NCBI GenBank assembly: GCA_035624785.1
Contig: DASPQV010000018.1
Location: 1 to 55,847 of the forward strand
Length of the DNA stretch: 55,847 nt
From: JAJZNI01 sp035624785
GTDB taxonomy: Bacteria > Chloroflexota > Dormibacteria > Aeolococcales > Aeolococcaceae
Reading direction: 5' to 3'
The notes below the pieces were generated by a model that saw only the letters and a list, made by a program, of their open reading frames with translations, ran no database searches and was not told the DNA's origin. This document shows, piece after piece, positions 1 through 8,759 of this stretch. The position numbers were made by a program, and so were the translations under genes. Position 1 is the stretch's first letter. Every line of letters starts with the position of its first letter.

Positions 1-588
1 CGATCGCGACCCGGAGAATCCGACAGCCGTGTGTGATCTGCATGTACCTCTTCTTACCTCCGCTCATCCCGCGCAGGGCATCCGTACCTGCACCAAACGC
101 ACCGTAGCAGAGCCCACCTCCGAGGTCCATAGGCACGAACGCCCTCTTCGAGCCGGTCGGCGAGTCGCGAAGGGCCCCCTGCCGAGCCGTGACGGCTCGG
201 ACCGCGTGATCACGAGGACTGGGCCCTGGGTTCGCCACTTCGTGCCGACTGCCATCCGACGGATCGCGCGGATTTCGCGCTCCTGTTTTGCGACTGGCGC
301 CTTGGCGAGGGCCATGGAACTCCAGGGGAAACCCAAGACCTCGATCGACCAGTGCGGTGCATCGTCGCCTCGCAATCAGGAGCTTATGCTGACTTCGGCA
401 ACAAGGTCTTCGCCCACCTCCCAAACGGCGGCAGACCACCACATCAGATACCTCTCTCAAGGCATTGTGGACGCTGAGGGCGGCGGCCGGAAGCAAGGCC
501 GGCGAAACGATGGGCTGCGCAACGGCTGAGGTGTGCTCGTCCTACCAGCCGTCCGATGGAACCGCCGGATTCGATCCTTCAGCTCTGA
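1..588. other. No supported gene
   Basis: Open frames exist on both strands, but their translations are rich in Arg, Ser and Pro, lack recognisable motifs and have no convincing ribosome binding site. I see no tRNA or strong hairpin. The stretch may be intergenic or hold decayed sequence. Confidence 0.5.
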
Positions 589-960
589 TCAGCCGTGGGT
601 TGCCCCGGCTTCCTGATCGACCAGTGCCTTTCCGGCCACGCTATTGGGATCCACCGCAAGGGCGGCACGGTACAGCTTGTTGGAGGCCTCGGTCACGCTT
701 GCCAGGGCGGTGTCCGAGGTGCTCTTCTGGGCGTTCATGGCTTGGGTGGCGCCCTTGGAGGAGGCCGACACTCCGAAGTATGCCGAGACGATCGCGACGA
801 TCGGGCTGACGATGACCCCGAGCACTGCAGTCAGGTTGGTCTGGCTCAGGCCAAAGGCGAGGAGGATGACGACCGTGAGCACGATGGCCACGGCTCCGAC
901 GGCGACCGAACAGAAGCCCCAGAGGTCGCGCCAGTCGAAAGGATTCGTGCCGTTGGACAT
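589..960 (-). CDS. Small two-TM membrane protein
   Basis: This 123-residue protein is not recognised as a named family. Two hydrophobic helices are visible, at about residues 15-37 and 43-64, separated by a short polar loop. They are followed by an Ala/Ser/Thr-rich soluble tail of about 55 residues that looks helical, perhaps coiled coil. The ATG at 960 is preceded by a GGAGGGAG ribosome binding site, which supports the start. It is a lone gene; the next upstream gene on the same strand (1317-1535) is separated by a strong hairpin. A small membrane anchor or oligomerising protein is plausible, but no function can be assigned. Confidence 0.7.
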   Translation of the reverse strand: MSNGTNPFDWRDLWGFCSVAVGAVAIVLTVVILLAFGLSQTNLTAVLGVIVSPIVAIVSAYFGVSASSKGATQAMNAQKSTSDTALASVTEASNKLYRAALAVDPNSVAGKALVDQEAGATHG

Positions 961-1316
961 CCCGACTCCCTCCGCGAGCGAGGCGCCGACGCCCCGATAG
1001 CGTGCCGTGCAGCAACAGTAGCATCTCCTTGGCCGTCCAGCCGCATGCCCGCGGGAAGGGCAATAGGGCGCAGATCTCTTCTGTCAATGTCTCAGATGTA
1101 GCTACCGAAAAGGAGCAAGCGCCACCGTTGGCAACCGACGGGAATGAAGCTTGCGCTCCGCCGCCCTCGGTGCTCGCTGCCCCAGGCGACCGGGTCCCCA
1201 GAGCCTCCGCCGCCGAGCGGTGAGCGCGGCTCGGCGGCGGGCTCTCGGGGCGCCGCTCCCAGCGCGTGGGCGGTGGAGGTGGCCATCCGCCCAGGCCCGG
1301 GGGGAAGTGTCTGACG
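961..1316. other. Intergenic, no gene seen, one strong hairpin
   Basis: No frame looks like protein. The region holds the inverted repeat at 1207-1240 and presumably the promoter of the membrane protein gene that starts at 960. Confidence 0.5.
1207..1240 (-). terminator. Strong 12-bp inverted repeat, probable terminator
   Basis: CCGCCGCCGAGC (1207-1218) pairs perfectly with GCTCGGCGGCGG (1229-1240) around a 10-nt loop. It lies about 75 nt beyond the stop of the minus-strand gene 1317-1535, which suits termination of that transcript. There is no T-run, so this is not a canonical intrinsic terminator; such GC-rich stems are common in high-GC genomes. Confidence 0.5.
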
Positions 1317-1535
1317 TCACGCCGTCTCGGTGCGAGTGATTCGACCCGGCTCCTGGCGCTGGACGGTGAAGGCACCGACCACGGCCCGCCCCAGACGAGC
1401 CACCGCCCGGCTGCGGCCTCCGTCGCTACGCGCCTCAGCGAGCGCCCGGCTGATCTCCTGATGACGGATGCCCCTGGTGACGCGTTCCTGGTGCTCCATG
1501 CGGCACAGCTGGTACTGGATGTCTGGCTGGATCAC
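1317..1535 (-). CDS. Small basic hypothetical protein (72 aa)
   Basis: This 72-residue protein starts with GTG at 1535, preceded by AAGGAG with a 6-nt spacer, a good ribosome binding site. The predicted chain is a charged, Arg/Glu-rich helix with LCRMEHQERVTRGIRHQEIS near the N-terminus and a more hydrophobic Ala/Val segment around residues 43-56. Short proteins with a comparable Arg-rich helix are common hypothetical genes in actinobacteria and Chloroflexota, but I cannot name a family. It could be a nucleic-acid or membrane-surface binding peptide; that is inference. Confidence 0.6.
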   Translation of the reverse strand: MIQPDIQYQLCRMEHQERVTRGIRHQEISRALAEARSDGGRSRAVARLGRAVVGAFTVQRQEPGRITRTETA

Positions 1536-1950
1536 GGCTCGCTCCTTGGTGAGGCCCCGCCACTCGCTTGGTGGTCGACCCTCACTTACCTCGGCGCCAG
1601 GAACCGCCTCGCGATGCTAGGAGCGGCCTCGACGCCACCTGCCCTCGGAAGGTCCAGGACTGCGGACTCAGGCTGGAGGCAGCCGTGGACGTCCACGCCC
1701 GGCGCGTGCGCCCTAATCGTATAGGGCAACTCGTCAAATCGCTGCGATTGACTGGATTTTCGGCCGGAGTCGGTCGGTGAACCAGATGAGACCGAGACTG
1801 CCCCTCCGGGCTTCTTGAACCGGGCTTGTGCAGGCAACTCTGAGCGAGCAAGATGCCCCTGGCTGTTCGGGCCGGCCATCTCACTGCCCGTCAACGGCTT
1901 GGCTGGTTTGGCCAGGATGGCCGGAGCGCCGAGCGCACGGAGGAGCGGCG
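1536..1950. other. Intergenic region with lower-GC core and two dyads
   Basis: No coding frame is convincing. A locally AT-richer core contains GCCCTA/TAGGGC (arms 1710-1715 and 1722-1727) and AATCG/CGATT (1737-1741 and 1745-1749). These lie about 200-240 bp upstream of the small Cys-rich gene at 1951 and upstream of the minus-strand gene ending at 1317, so they may be regulator sites for either. I do not see a clear sigma-70 promoter. Confidence 0.4.
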
Positions 1951-2151
1951 ATGCCTGTCGACCCAGCAGCTGGGACACCAGCTTCGAAGAGGCCTTGCGG
2001 GAAGAGGCACTTCGACGCCGAGTGGCCGAAGCAGGAGGTGGACTGCGGGGGAACCTGCCTCTTGGATGCTCACAACTACCCCTGGCACATCTGCAGCGTC
2101 TGCGTCAAAACCGCGATGGAGCCCGTCCATCCCTGCTGGAGGGACCATTAG
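1951..2151 (+). CDS. Cys/His-rich small protein, paralogue 1 (66 aa)
   Basis: The ATG at 1951 has GGAGGAG five bases upstream, which fixes the start and gives 66 residues. The protein has six Cys and several His in the order CGK-H, DCGGTC-LD, WH-CS-C, HPCWR-H. It is clearly homologous to the 65-residue protein at 6226-6423: the CGK-to-DCGGTC and LD-to-WH spacings are identical, with one residue difference before HPCW. The Cys/His spacing suggests a zinc-binding fold, but I do not recognise a family. It converges on the 1,277-residue ATPase gene, whose other side carries the paralogue. Metal binding is inference; homology of the pair is directly visible. Confidence 0.75.
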   Translation: MPVDPAAGTPASKRPCGKRHFDAEWPKQEVDCGGTCLLDAHNYPWHICSVCVKTAMEPVHPCWRDH

Positions 2152-2202
2152 AGCTGCTCGAGCTGCCGCTACCCGTGAAGAGTCGAGTTCGGTGCGACGC
2201 TG

Positions 2203-2216
2203 ACCCCGTTTGGGGT
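2203..2216. terminator. Small hairpin between convergent genes
   Basis: ACCCC-GTTT-GGGGT forms a 5-bp stem with a tetraloop, 52 nt beyond the Cys-rich gene stop and just outside the stop of the convergent ATPase gene. It could serve as a bidirectional terminator, though the stem is short and no T-run follows. Confidence 0.35.
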
Positions 2217-2220
2217 GACC

Positions 2221-5200
2221 TCAGCGGGTCAGCACCCACTGGGTCGGCTCGGGCGGGTCGTAGGCGCAGAACGTCCCGGTCCGCACTGAGCGGCGCAGAT
2301 GGCGCCCCAACTGGGGGTGGGCCGTCTCGGCCCGGTCGATGGCGTCGCGGATCCGCCAGGTGACCGCCTTGCGAGCCCGTTCAGCCGGGTCGAGGGCTCG
2401 ACGCGCCCTGCCGTGGAGGCCCACGGCCCCGGCCAGCTCACCGATGATGAAGCTTCGCTCGTCGCGAATCCGGGCAGCGCGCTCGACGTCGTTGGCCGCA
2501 GTCGCCTCTTCGAGGTCCTCCTCGAGGTCGGCCAGGCGTGCCCGGTACTGCCGGCGCGCCTCCTCGTCGATCACCTCGCCGGCGTCGCCCTCCAGGGCAA
2601 ACCCGCTCGGTGCCAGGCCGGCCGGCTGTTGAGCACCCCGTCCCGGACCGATAGCGACGAGGTCGACCGCGGCCACCTCGGTCCCCCGGGAGCCGAGAAG
2701 CCGGGCGATGTCATGCAGACCCTTGACATCCTTGAGCCGGACCGTCGATCCGGCGAAGCTCACCGACCAGAAGTCTCCCTCCCGCACGAAGACGTTGGCG
2801 GGAGGCGGCGGCGACGCTCTCAGGTCCGCTGCCTCCTGGTGAGCCGCAGTCGGGCCGGCCACCCAGCGCTGGGGCACCACCAGGATCTCGCCGTCGCCCA
2901 GATGAGCATGAAACCCGCGCTCCCTCAGCCAGTCACAGGCGCTCCCCGGCGCGCCACCGCGAATCACGATCGCATCCGCCGCGTCACCCGCCTCGAGAGT
3001 GGCCGGAGCGTCGCCGGTGGTCCTTGGCGCTGTGGTCGCGGGAGCCAGCGAGACGGTGACCGGGACGTCGAGCAGCCGTGCCTTGTCACGCAGGCCGACA
3101 GCGAAGCGGAGGGCATCGATCCAGCCCTCCTCGCCGATGGATTGATCGAATCTGGCCGTGAAGGGCACGCCGAGGTTCTCACCCACCCCATGGTCTCGTC
3201 TGGCTTCCGTGGCCGCCCATTCCCATAGCTGCCGAGCCTGAGCCGGCCCGGCGGCTACGACCACCGGGCCCGGCGGGGCGGCTTCGATGAGCGTCTCCAC
3301 CGGTGCCACGTTGGTGCCGGTGGGCACGAGCGCGACCGAGATGCCCAGCTCCTGGCGTAGCTCTCGCGCCTGGCGCGAGAGCAGAGTGACGCCCCGCCCC
3401 TCCGCCTCCATCTCCACCCGGTCGATCTGGGTTGACGCCGCGGCGAGGTGGCCGCTGGCCGCGTCCGCTCGGGCCAGCAGCAGCCGGGTCCGGAGCTCCT
3501 CCCACCGTTCCCTGGCGTCTGCGAAGGCCGCACAGAGCTCCTCGAGCAGGGGGATGGCGTCCGCCGGTCGTCCCTCGGTGACGGCGAGGCGTGCCTGGGC
3601 GCGCCGCAGGTAGGCGTCGCGGGCCGGGCCCCGGAAATGGCGGCCATCCTCCACCAGGCCCAGCGCGTCACCCAGGCGGCCGCACGAGAGGAAGGCCTCG
3701 ACGGCGGCCTCCGAGACCACCGCCTCGATCTCATCACCGGCGGCACGCAGCCCGGCATCGGCGACCTCAGCAGCCGCCCGCGGGCTGTGGCCGGCGAGCT
3801 CGAGGGTCACACCGAGCGGCAGCAGCCACTCGATCGCGGCCGGGCTCGCCTCCGTGGGCGGTGGGAGCTCCGATCTCGCCTCGGCAAGCTCGTCGGCCGC
3901 GAGGTGTGCTGCTCCCGACAGCACCGTCACCTCTTCGAGGAGCAGCTGATGCCCGCTGCGGCGGACCAGAGCCGAGGCTGCCTCGAGATGCCTTCTGCAC
4001 TCGGCGAGCTGGCAGTCATCGAAGGCGACGGTCGCCTCCAGGCACTGGGCCACGATCTCGTCCGCCGGCGAGATGCCCGGCAGCGCTCGGAAACTCTGGA
4101 TCAGAGCGGCGATCTCGGGGTTGCGCAGAGCATGGTTGCGGACGCTCATGTCGAGGCGGAGGACGGCCGCCGCGACCCAGTACAGGTGCTTCTCGGCGGC
4201 CTCCCGAAAGCTGCTCTCGAGGAGCCGGAGACCCTCGTTGACCTCGCCCAGATGCGCCGTCGCTGCGCCCAGGTACGCCCTGGCCCAGACGTTGGCGAGG
4301 TGGGCGCCCACCGCGTCCGCGACCCTGATGGTGCGCTCCGCCATCGCCTTGGTACCCCGGTTGTCGCAGCGGCTCCAGCGCAGGCGGGCGAGTCGCAGGT
4401 GGACCATCGCCTGCTCCTCGTTCGGGGGGAGAGCTTCGAGGATGCTGAGGGCGCGCTCGTACTCGAGCTCCTCCTCGCGGCTGCGTCCCTGCTCGTGGAG
4501 GCAGGTGCCGAGCAGATGGCGGCATCGAGCCACGCCGGCGGGCTCATCGACCGCGGTCAGGATCTCGATCGCCTCGCGAAGGTGGCGCTCCGCGGCGAGA
4601 GGCTGACCGCTCCTGCACAGGGCCTCGCCGAGCCGCAGCAGCAGCTGTCCCCGCTCCTCGGGGGCGCTCACGTGAGCCATCACCCGCTCGTAGAGCTCCG
4701 CCGCCGAAGCCGCGGCGAAGCTGCTCATCGCCTCGTCGGCGGCGCTCAGCAGCAGGGGCACCGCTCCGCCGGTCTGGCCAGCCAGGAGCAGGTGGTTGCC
4801 GATCTCGACCGCTGGAGCCGCTGCCTGGCCGAGCGCCTCGGCGACGCGGAGGTGGAGCCTCTCCCGGCGTGGCGAGATGATCTGGTCGTAGACCGCCTCC
4901 TGGATCAGGGCATGGCGGAACCGGAAACGGCCCCTCACCTCCTCGTCCGGCTCGAGGAACTGGCGCAGGACCAGCTCCTCCACCGCGCTGCTGACGTCGT
5001 CCTCGGCGAGGTTGGTGATGGTGGCCAGGACGCCGTAGGTGAACGATCTGCCGATCACCGCGGCGGCGTCCAGGACGTTGGACTCGGTGGCGGCGAGGCG
5101 ATCCGCCCGAAGCAGGACGACCTCGGAGACCGCCTGGGGCAGCCGGAGTCGGGCTATCGGCTTGCGATCCCAGCCGTGCTCGGATCGGAAGATGTCGCCG

Positions 5201-6054
5201 CGATCGACCCCCTCGCGGAGCATCTCCTCGATGGCCAGCGGGCTCCCCTCGGTGCGGTCGAAGAGGTAATCGCGGAACTCGTTGGAGACATCGTCGCCGA
5301 GGATGGCCTGCGACATCTGGGCCACATGAACCGCCGTCAGCGGAGCCAGCTCGAGGATCTCAGCGAGCCCGCCTCGGCGCCAGCCGTGGAGCATGAGAAG
5401 GAGCGGGTCGCGACGGGGCAGCTCGTCGCTGCGGAAGGTGACAACCAGCACCATGGGCAGGCTGGAGACCCGATGGGCGAGGTAGTCGGCGAGCTCGCGG
5501 GTGGACGGGTCGGCCCAGTGGAGGTCTTCGACGACCAGGAGCAGCGGACGCCCCTCGCGGAGCGAGCCGAGCAGGCTGACGATCGCCTCGAAGAGGCTCA
5601 GCGTGCCCCCGTCCCGACCCTGGTCGAGGCGCCGGCCGGTTCCCGGCGAGAGCTTGGGGAACAGGCTGGCCAGATCTTCCACCAGACCAGGCTCGAGCCT
5701 CTCCTGGACCCGACCGACGTCCGCGCGTGCCAGCTCGTTGTTGACGGCTTCGAGAAAGGGCAGATAGGGAATGGCGAGATCGGTCACCGCGCAGCCACCC
5801 CGAAGCACTCTGAAGCCGAGCCTGGTGGCGCGGCGCTGGGTCTCGGTGGCGAGCCGGGACTTCCCGATGCCTGCGTCGCCGGCGAGGACGACGAGGCGGC
5901 CGTCGCCGCGAGCCGCGTCAAGGAGAGCGTCGTCCAGCGCGCCCAGCTCATGCTGACGCCCGACCAGGATCGGGCAGAGTGTCCGCTCGGCGACCACGGC
6001 GGCACGACCTCTGCTTTCAGGACTCTGTGCCGCGAGAGTAGCCGAACTCCCCAC
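2221..6054 (-). CDS. Giant AAA/STAND-like ATPase with TPR-like region
   Basis: This is a 1,277-residue signalling-type NTPase. Near residue 32 begins the LVGR segment typical of MalT/LuxR-type ATPases; Walker A is GDAGIGKSRLA (about residues 59-69) and Walker B is LVVEDLHWADPS (about 172-184). A long Ala/Leu/Arg-rich helical region follows (about 440-950), likely TPR-like. The C-terminal about 200 residues carry a segment beginning with REGDFWSVSFAG, ending in RTGTFCAYDP, which recurs in many actinobacterial and Chloroflexota ATPases. I see no LuxR-type HTH and no cyclase domain, so the output is unknown. It starts with GTG without a strong ribosome binding site, so the start is uncertain. 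A Cys-rich small gene lies 171 bp upstream on the same strand. Confidence 0.85.
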   Translation of the reverse strand: MGSSATLAAQSPESRGRAAVVAERTLCPILVGRQHELGALDDALLDAARGDGRLVVLAGDAGIGKSRLATETQRRATRLGFRVLRGGCAVTDLAIPYLPFLEAVNNELARADVGRVQERLEPGLVEDLASLFPKLSPGTGRRLDQGRDGGTLSLFEAIVSLLGSLREGRPLLLVVEDLHWADPSTRELADYLAHRVSSLPMVLVVTFRSDELPRRDPLLLMLHGWRRGGLAEILELAPLTAVHVAQMSQAILGDDVSNEFRDYLFDRTEGSPLAIEEMLREGVDRGDIFRSEHGWDRKPIARLRLPQAVSEVVLLRADRLAATESNVLDAAAVIGRSFTYGVLATITNLAEDDVSSAVEELVLRQFLEPDEEVRGRFRFRHALIQEAVYDQIISPRRERLHLRVAEALGQAAAPAVEIGNHLLLAGQTGGAVPLLLSAADEAMSSFAAASAAELYERVMAHVSAPEERGQLLLRLGEALCRSGQPLAAERHLREAIEILTAVDEPAGVARCRHLLGTCLHEQGRSREEELEYERALSILEALPPNEEQAMVHLRLARLRWSRCDNRGTKAMAERTIRVADAVGAHLANVWARAYLGAATAHLGEVNEGLRLLESSFREAAEKHLYWVAAAVLRLDMSVRNHALRNPEIAALIQSFRALPGISPADEIVAQCLEATVAFDDCQLAECRRHLEAASALVRRSGHQLLLEEVTVLSGAAHLAADELAEARSELPPPTEASPAAIEWLLPLGVTLELAGHSPRAAAEVADAGLRAAGDEIEAVVSEAAVEAFLSCGRLGDALGLVEDGRHFRGPARDAYLRRAQARLAVTEGRPADAIPLLEELCAAFADARERWEELRTRLLLARADAASGHLAAASTQIDRVEMEAEGRGVTLLSRQARELRQELGISVALVPTGTNVAPVETLIEAAPPGPVVVAAGPAQARQLWEWAATEARRDHGVGENLGVPFTARFDQSIGEEGWIDALRFAVGLRDKARLLDVPVTVSLAPATTAPRTTGDAPATLEAGDAADAIVIRGGAPGSACDWLRERGFHAHLGDGEILVVPQRWVAGPTAAHQEAADLRASPPPPANVFVREGDFWSVSFAGSTVRLKDVKGLHDIARLLGSRGTEVAAVDLVAIGPGRGAQQPAGLAPSGFALEGDAGEVIDEEARRQYRARLADLEEDLEEATAANDVERAARIRDERSFIIGELAGAVGLHGRARRALDPAERARKAVTWRIRDAIDRAETAHPQLGRHLRRSVRTGTFCAYDPPEPTQWVLTR

Positions 6055-6131
6055 GGCCGTCCACCCGGCCGGCGTCTCCGACCCGGTCTATAGGGTGGAC
6101 ACTCCGCGGTCGAGCCGGGGCTTCAGCCGCC

Positions 6132-6150
6132 AGCCGGCTCAGGGCCGGCT
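6132..6150 (-). terminator. Hairpin between small Cys-rich gene and ATPase gene
   Basis: AGCCGGC (6132-6138) and GCCGGCT (6144-6150) form a perfect 7-bp stem with a TCAGG loop. On the minus strand it lies between the stop of the Cys-rich gene and the start of the ATPase, so it could terminate or attenuate read-through. No T-run is seen. Confidence 0.35.
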
Positions 6151-6225
6151 CGCGGTCGGTTCGCTGGCTGCCCAGGTCCGGCCCGCTTGTCCGTGATCAG
6201 CGGTCGATGCGCCGTCGGCCCGAGG

Positions 6226-6423
6226 TCAGTGGTTCCTCCAGCAGGGATGAGCGAGAGCCGTGTCCTCCATGCAGGCGCTGCAGACGTGCCAGTTGTGCTC
6301 GCCCGGGTCGAGGATGCAGGTGCCCCCGCAGTCGCTCCGCTCCTCCTCCAGCCGCGCGGTGCTGTGCGCCTTGCCACACACCGGCCTGTTTGGGATCGAA
6401 CCCTTTGCCTGACCTGGAGACAT
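6226..6423 (-). CDS. Cys/His-rich small protein, paralogue 2 (65 aa)
   Basis: The ATG at 6423 is preceded by GGGAGGA with a 5-nt spacer, so the 65-residue reading is preferred over longer frames. Conserved positions shared with the 66-residue protein at 1951-2151 are CGK-H, DCGGTC-LD, WH-CS-C and HPCWR-H. The regions between these are divergent, as expected for old paralogues that keep structural or metal ligands. It sits upstream of, and co-directional with, the 1,277-residue ATPase gene, 171 bp apart with a hairpin between. Family unknown; a zinc-stabilised mini-domain is the simplest guess. Confidence 0.75.
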   Translation of the reverse strand: MSPGQAKGSIPNRPVCGKAHSTARLEEERSDCGGTCILDPGEHNWHVCSACMEDTALAHPCWRNH

Positions 6424-6741
6424 GTCGGTCCTCCCTTCGCGGCTCGACCGCCGCGCGTCCCCTACGTCCGGGGCGCCACCGTCCCGGGCGCACCGCGGAG
6501 ATCGACAGACCGCCACGGGCATCTTGATGCCTCCACATGGCGACCACAAGTCCTGGCGTCCGGGGAGCCACCGGGCGGGCGGAGGGCGTCGACCGCCTGC
6601 GCTCCCCGGCCGCCGGCATGAGAGGCTCGGAGCTCGCCTGAGCTAAGCCGTTGGGCCAGCCGCGAGGTTGGGTTGGTGCTCTGTGCCGACGGCTGGCTGA
6701 CGCCGGCTCGACGGGGTACCGTGGAGCCCGGAGGACTGCAG
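6424..6741. other. Divergent intergenic region with a 14-bp palindrome
   Basis: No supported gene lies here between the minus-strand Cys-rich gene and the plus-strand AAMDC gene. GGCATC-TT-GATGCC (6518-6531) is a perfect 6-bp-arm palindrome about 100 bp upstream of the Cys-rich gene and could be a regulator site. Confidence 0.4.
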
Positions 6742-7092
6742 GTGCGATACCACAACTTCCGCTTCGGTTCCGTCGAGATCGACGGCCGCACCTACGAGGA
6801 CGACGTGGTGATCGACCGAGGCGAGGTCCGCAAGCGCCGAAAGGGCGCCTCGAAGCGCTATCGCGAGACCTTCGGTCACACCCCGCTGTCGGTGGACGAG
6901 GAGATTCCGTGGCGCTGCGAGCGGTTGGTGATCGGCACCGGCGCTGCCGGCGCCCTGCCCGTGATGGAGGAGGTCAGGGCTGAGGCGGCAGGTCGCGGTG
7001 TGGAGCTGGTGCTGCTGCCCACCGCTCAGGCGATCGACCTTCTGTCCACCAACCCCAAGCACACCAATGCCATCCTTCACGTCACCTGCTGA
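6742..7092 (+). CDS. Mth938-like/AAMDC (DUF498) domain protein
   Basis: The translation matches the small Mth938-like alpha/beta fold: the opening strand pattern FRFGSVEIDGRTYEDDVVI, a central LVIGTGAAGALPV segment, and the C-terminal AILHVTC ending are typical of the family. The family's biochemical role is unsettled. I prefer the GTG at 6742 (116 residues), which has GGAGG seven bases upstream, because family members begin close to this strand; an in-frame start at 6673 would add 23 atypical residues. It stands alone, with the next gene about 180 bp downstream. Confidence 0.8.
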   Translation: MRYHNFRFGSVEIDGRTYEDDVVIDRGEVRKRRKGASKRYRETFGHTPLSVDEEIPWRCERLVIGTGAAGALPVMEEVRAEAAGRGVELVLLPTAQAIDLLSTNPKHTNAILHVTC

Positions 7093-7269
7093 GCTTTGCC
7101 TGCATCTCCTCACGTGGCACTGCCCTTCGCTCGCGGCGTCCTTTCTCGTCGTCTCGTGCTTCGATCGACTGCCTGAGGCGCGCCAGCTCCGGGCTGCGGG
7201 TACTCCGACCCTGCTGGCCGGGTTACCGCATCCCCTTGCCGCTGGCAGCAGCCGCGGCATCCTCGATGG

Positions 7270-8469
7270 GTGGGGCGAACCGCTGGTCTCGATGTCTTCG
7301 TGCGCGCCGAGAGGCCGCTGGCGGTGGTCTGCAGTGCTGGTCTCGGTCTCCCCATCGGGCCCTGGCCTGGGCTCCAGGGACAGGGGTGTGTGGTCGCGCC
7401 TGCGGGTGGGATCGCCGCCACCCTGGCCTTTCGGGCCGCCGGCGGCGCGACGGGTGCGGCTGGCACCGTGGCACGACCGGGGGCCAAGGCTGGGCACGGC
7501 GCGAGGGTAAGCGCCTCAGCCAGTCAGCAGAGAGCGCTTCTGCGCTGGTGGCGGTCCGTGATCAGGACCCTGGAGACGGTCGAGGTGCCGCCCATCAATC
7601 CTCTGTGCCTGGAACGGATCCGCTGGCTGGCGAGCAGGTACGTGACCGGCCGGGGTCTGCTGCTGGCGCCTCACCCGATCGGAGGTCAGGCCACGGCCGG
7701 AGCCTGGGCGGCTCTGGGCGACCTGACCGCCGACCTCGAGCTGCAGGGCCAGACTCGCGATCTGGAGGCGATGCTGAACGCCCACCGCGACCTGTCCGGG
7801 ACGGTGCCCCCGCGGTCCCTCGTTCACCACTACATCGCCCTCCAGGCCGTGACCCTGGCCGCCGCTGCCGGCTCCGCGCGCGGCCGGCGACCAGCGCAGC
7901 CTGCCCAGGTCCGCGACCTGGTGCTCGTCGCCGTCCGCCATCTCGAGATGGGCAGGATCATCCTCGTCCTGGTTGGTGGGGAGCCCGGCGCCGGCACCTC
8001 GACGGTGGCTCGCGCCGTGGCCCAGCGCTGGGGGTCGATGCTGCTCTGCACCGGCCTGGCTGAGGCCCCCGATGAGCAGGTCCTCGATTTGGCCGGTCAC
8101 GCGCTCCGGACTGGGCAGGGGGTCGTCGTCGATCTGGCAGGGTGCGACCCGGGGTGGCGCCGGCGCGCGGCACGGATGGCTGAGGTGACGCACTCCGACT
8201 GCGTCCAACTCTCCTGTACCGCATCGGCACAGCTTCGGACACGGCGCCTGGCTCAGCGCGCCGAGGACAGGTCGGGGATCACCAGCGCGGCGGGGTCCGC
8301 CACCCGTCAGATCACCACACCATGGGTGAGCTGGCCCGAAGCCACCCTGGTCGATACCGGCCAGACCCTGGAGCACAGCCTCGCGACCGTGTCGCGAGCC
8401 ATCGCCAGGAGCGGCGAGTGGGTGGCGGCATCCCGACGCCCCTGGCCCCGACGCTCACCGTCGGGCTGA
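7270..8469 (+). CDS. Degenerate aminoglycoside-kinase-like/P-loop fusion protein
   Basis: The 399-residue frame resembles the bifunctional COG2187 (phosphotransferase-like) plus COG0645 (P-loop kinase-like) proteins. A GDLTADLELQGQ segment near residue 150 corresponds to the part of the kinase-like domain after the catalytic loop, but the catalytic HGD motif and the N-lobe are not visible. The P-loop at about 236-244 is GGEPGAGTST, where the usual Lys is Thr; a Thr here is known in archaeal CMP kinases. The first about 95 residues look unlike protein, so the real start may be the in-frame GTG at 7558. It could be a scaffold, a nucleotide-binding remnant or a divergent kinase. Confidence 0.6.
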   Translation: MGRTAGLDVFVRAERPLAVVCSAGLGLPIGPWPGLQGQGCVVAPAGGIAATLAFRAAGGATGAAGTVARPGAKAGHGARVSASASQQRALLRWWRSVIRTLETVEVPPINPLCLERIRWLASRYVTGRGLLLAPHPIGGQATAGAWAALGDLTADLELQGQTRDLEAMLNAHRDLSGTVPPRSLVHHYIALQAVTLAAAAGSARGRRPAQPAQVRDLVLVAVRHLEMGRIILVLVGGEPGAGTSTVARAVAQRWGSMLLCTGLAEAPDEQVLDLAGHALRTGQGVVVDLAGCDPGWRRRAARMAEVTHSDCVQLSCTASAQLRTRRLAQRAEDRSGITSAAGSATRQITTPWVSWPEATLVDTGQTLEHSLATVSRAIARSGEWVAASRRPWPRRSPSG

Positions 8470-8524
8470 GTGCAAGCCGGTTCACCGCGGGAGCTGCTCG
8501 CGGGAGGCTCAACCTTGCCGGCGG

Positions 8525-8758
8525 GTGAACCTCTTCCTGGCCTCCTCCAGCGGGCAGAGGGCCGAATGGCCTGATTCGACTTGGGACCAAAGGCTCTTTG
8601 TAACCCACGCTTGGCAGGCCCAGACCATCGACTCGGTCATGAACGACGGCGTGGTCAAGAGTGGCGGTCCTCACCAGCACGAGCTGGCCGCGGCGCTGGC
8701 CGCCTGGGGCATCTCGGAGGCCGGTGTCAAGGGCGCCTATGACCTGATGTCCGCCTGA
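8525..8758 (+). CDS. Small hypothetical protein (77 aa)
   Basis: This short frame ends one base before the ATG of the next gene, which suggests translational coupling. The C-terminal about 40 residues, ending AAWGISEAGVKGAYDLMSA, look like a compact helical protein, and an in-frame ATG at 8639 would give a 39-residue product. The GTG at 8525 has no clear ribosome binding site. No family recognised; the position in a tight gene run is the main support. Confidence 0.45.
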   Translation: MNLFLASSSGQRAEWPDSTWDQRLFVTHAWQAQTIDSVMNDGVVKSGGPHQHELAAALAAWGISEAGVKGAYDLMSA

Positions 8759-8759
8759 G

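Noticed and set aside
3448..6093. 881-codon open frame on the plus strand inside the giant ATPase gene
   Set aside because: It is the antisense shadow of a clear ATPase; composition is Gly/Ala/Arg/Leu-rich with no domain, as expected in high-GC DNA.
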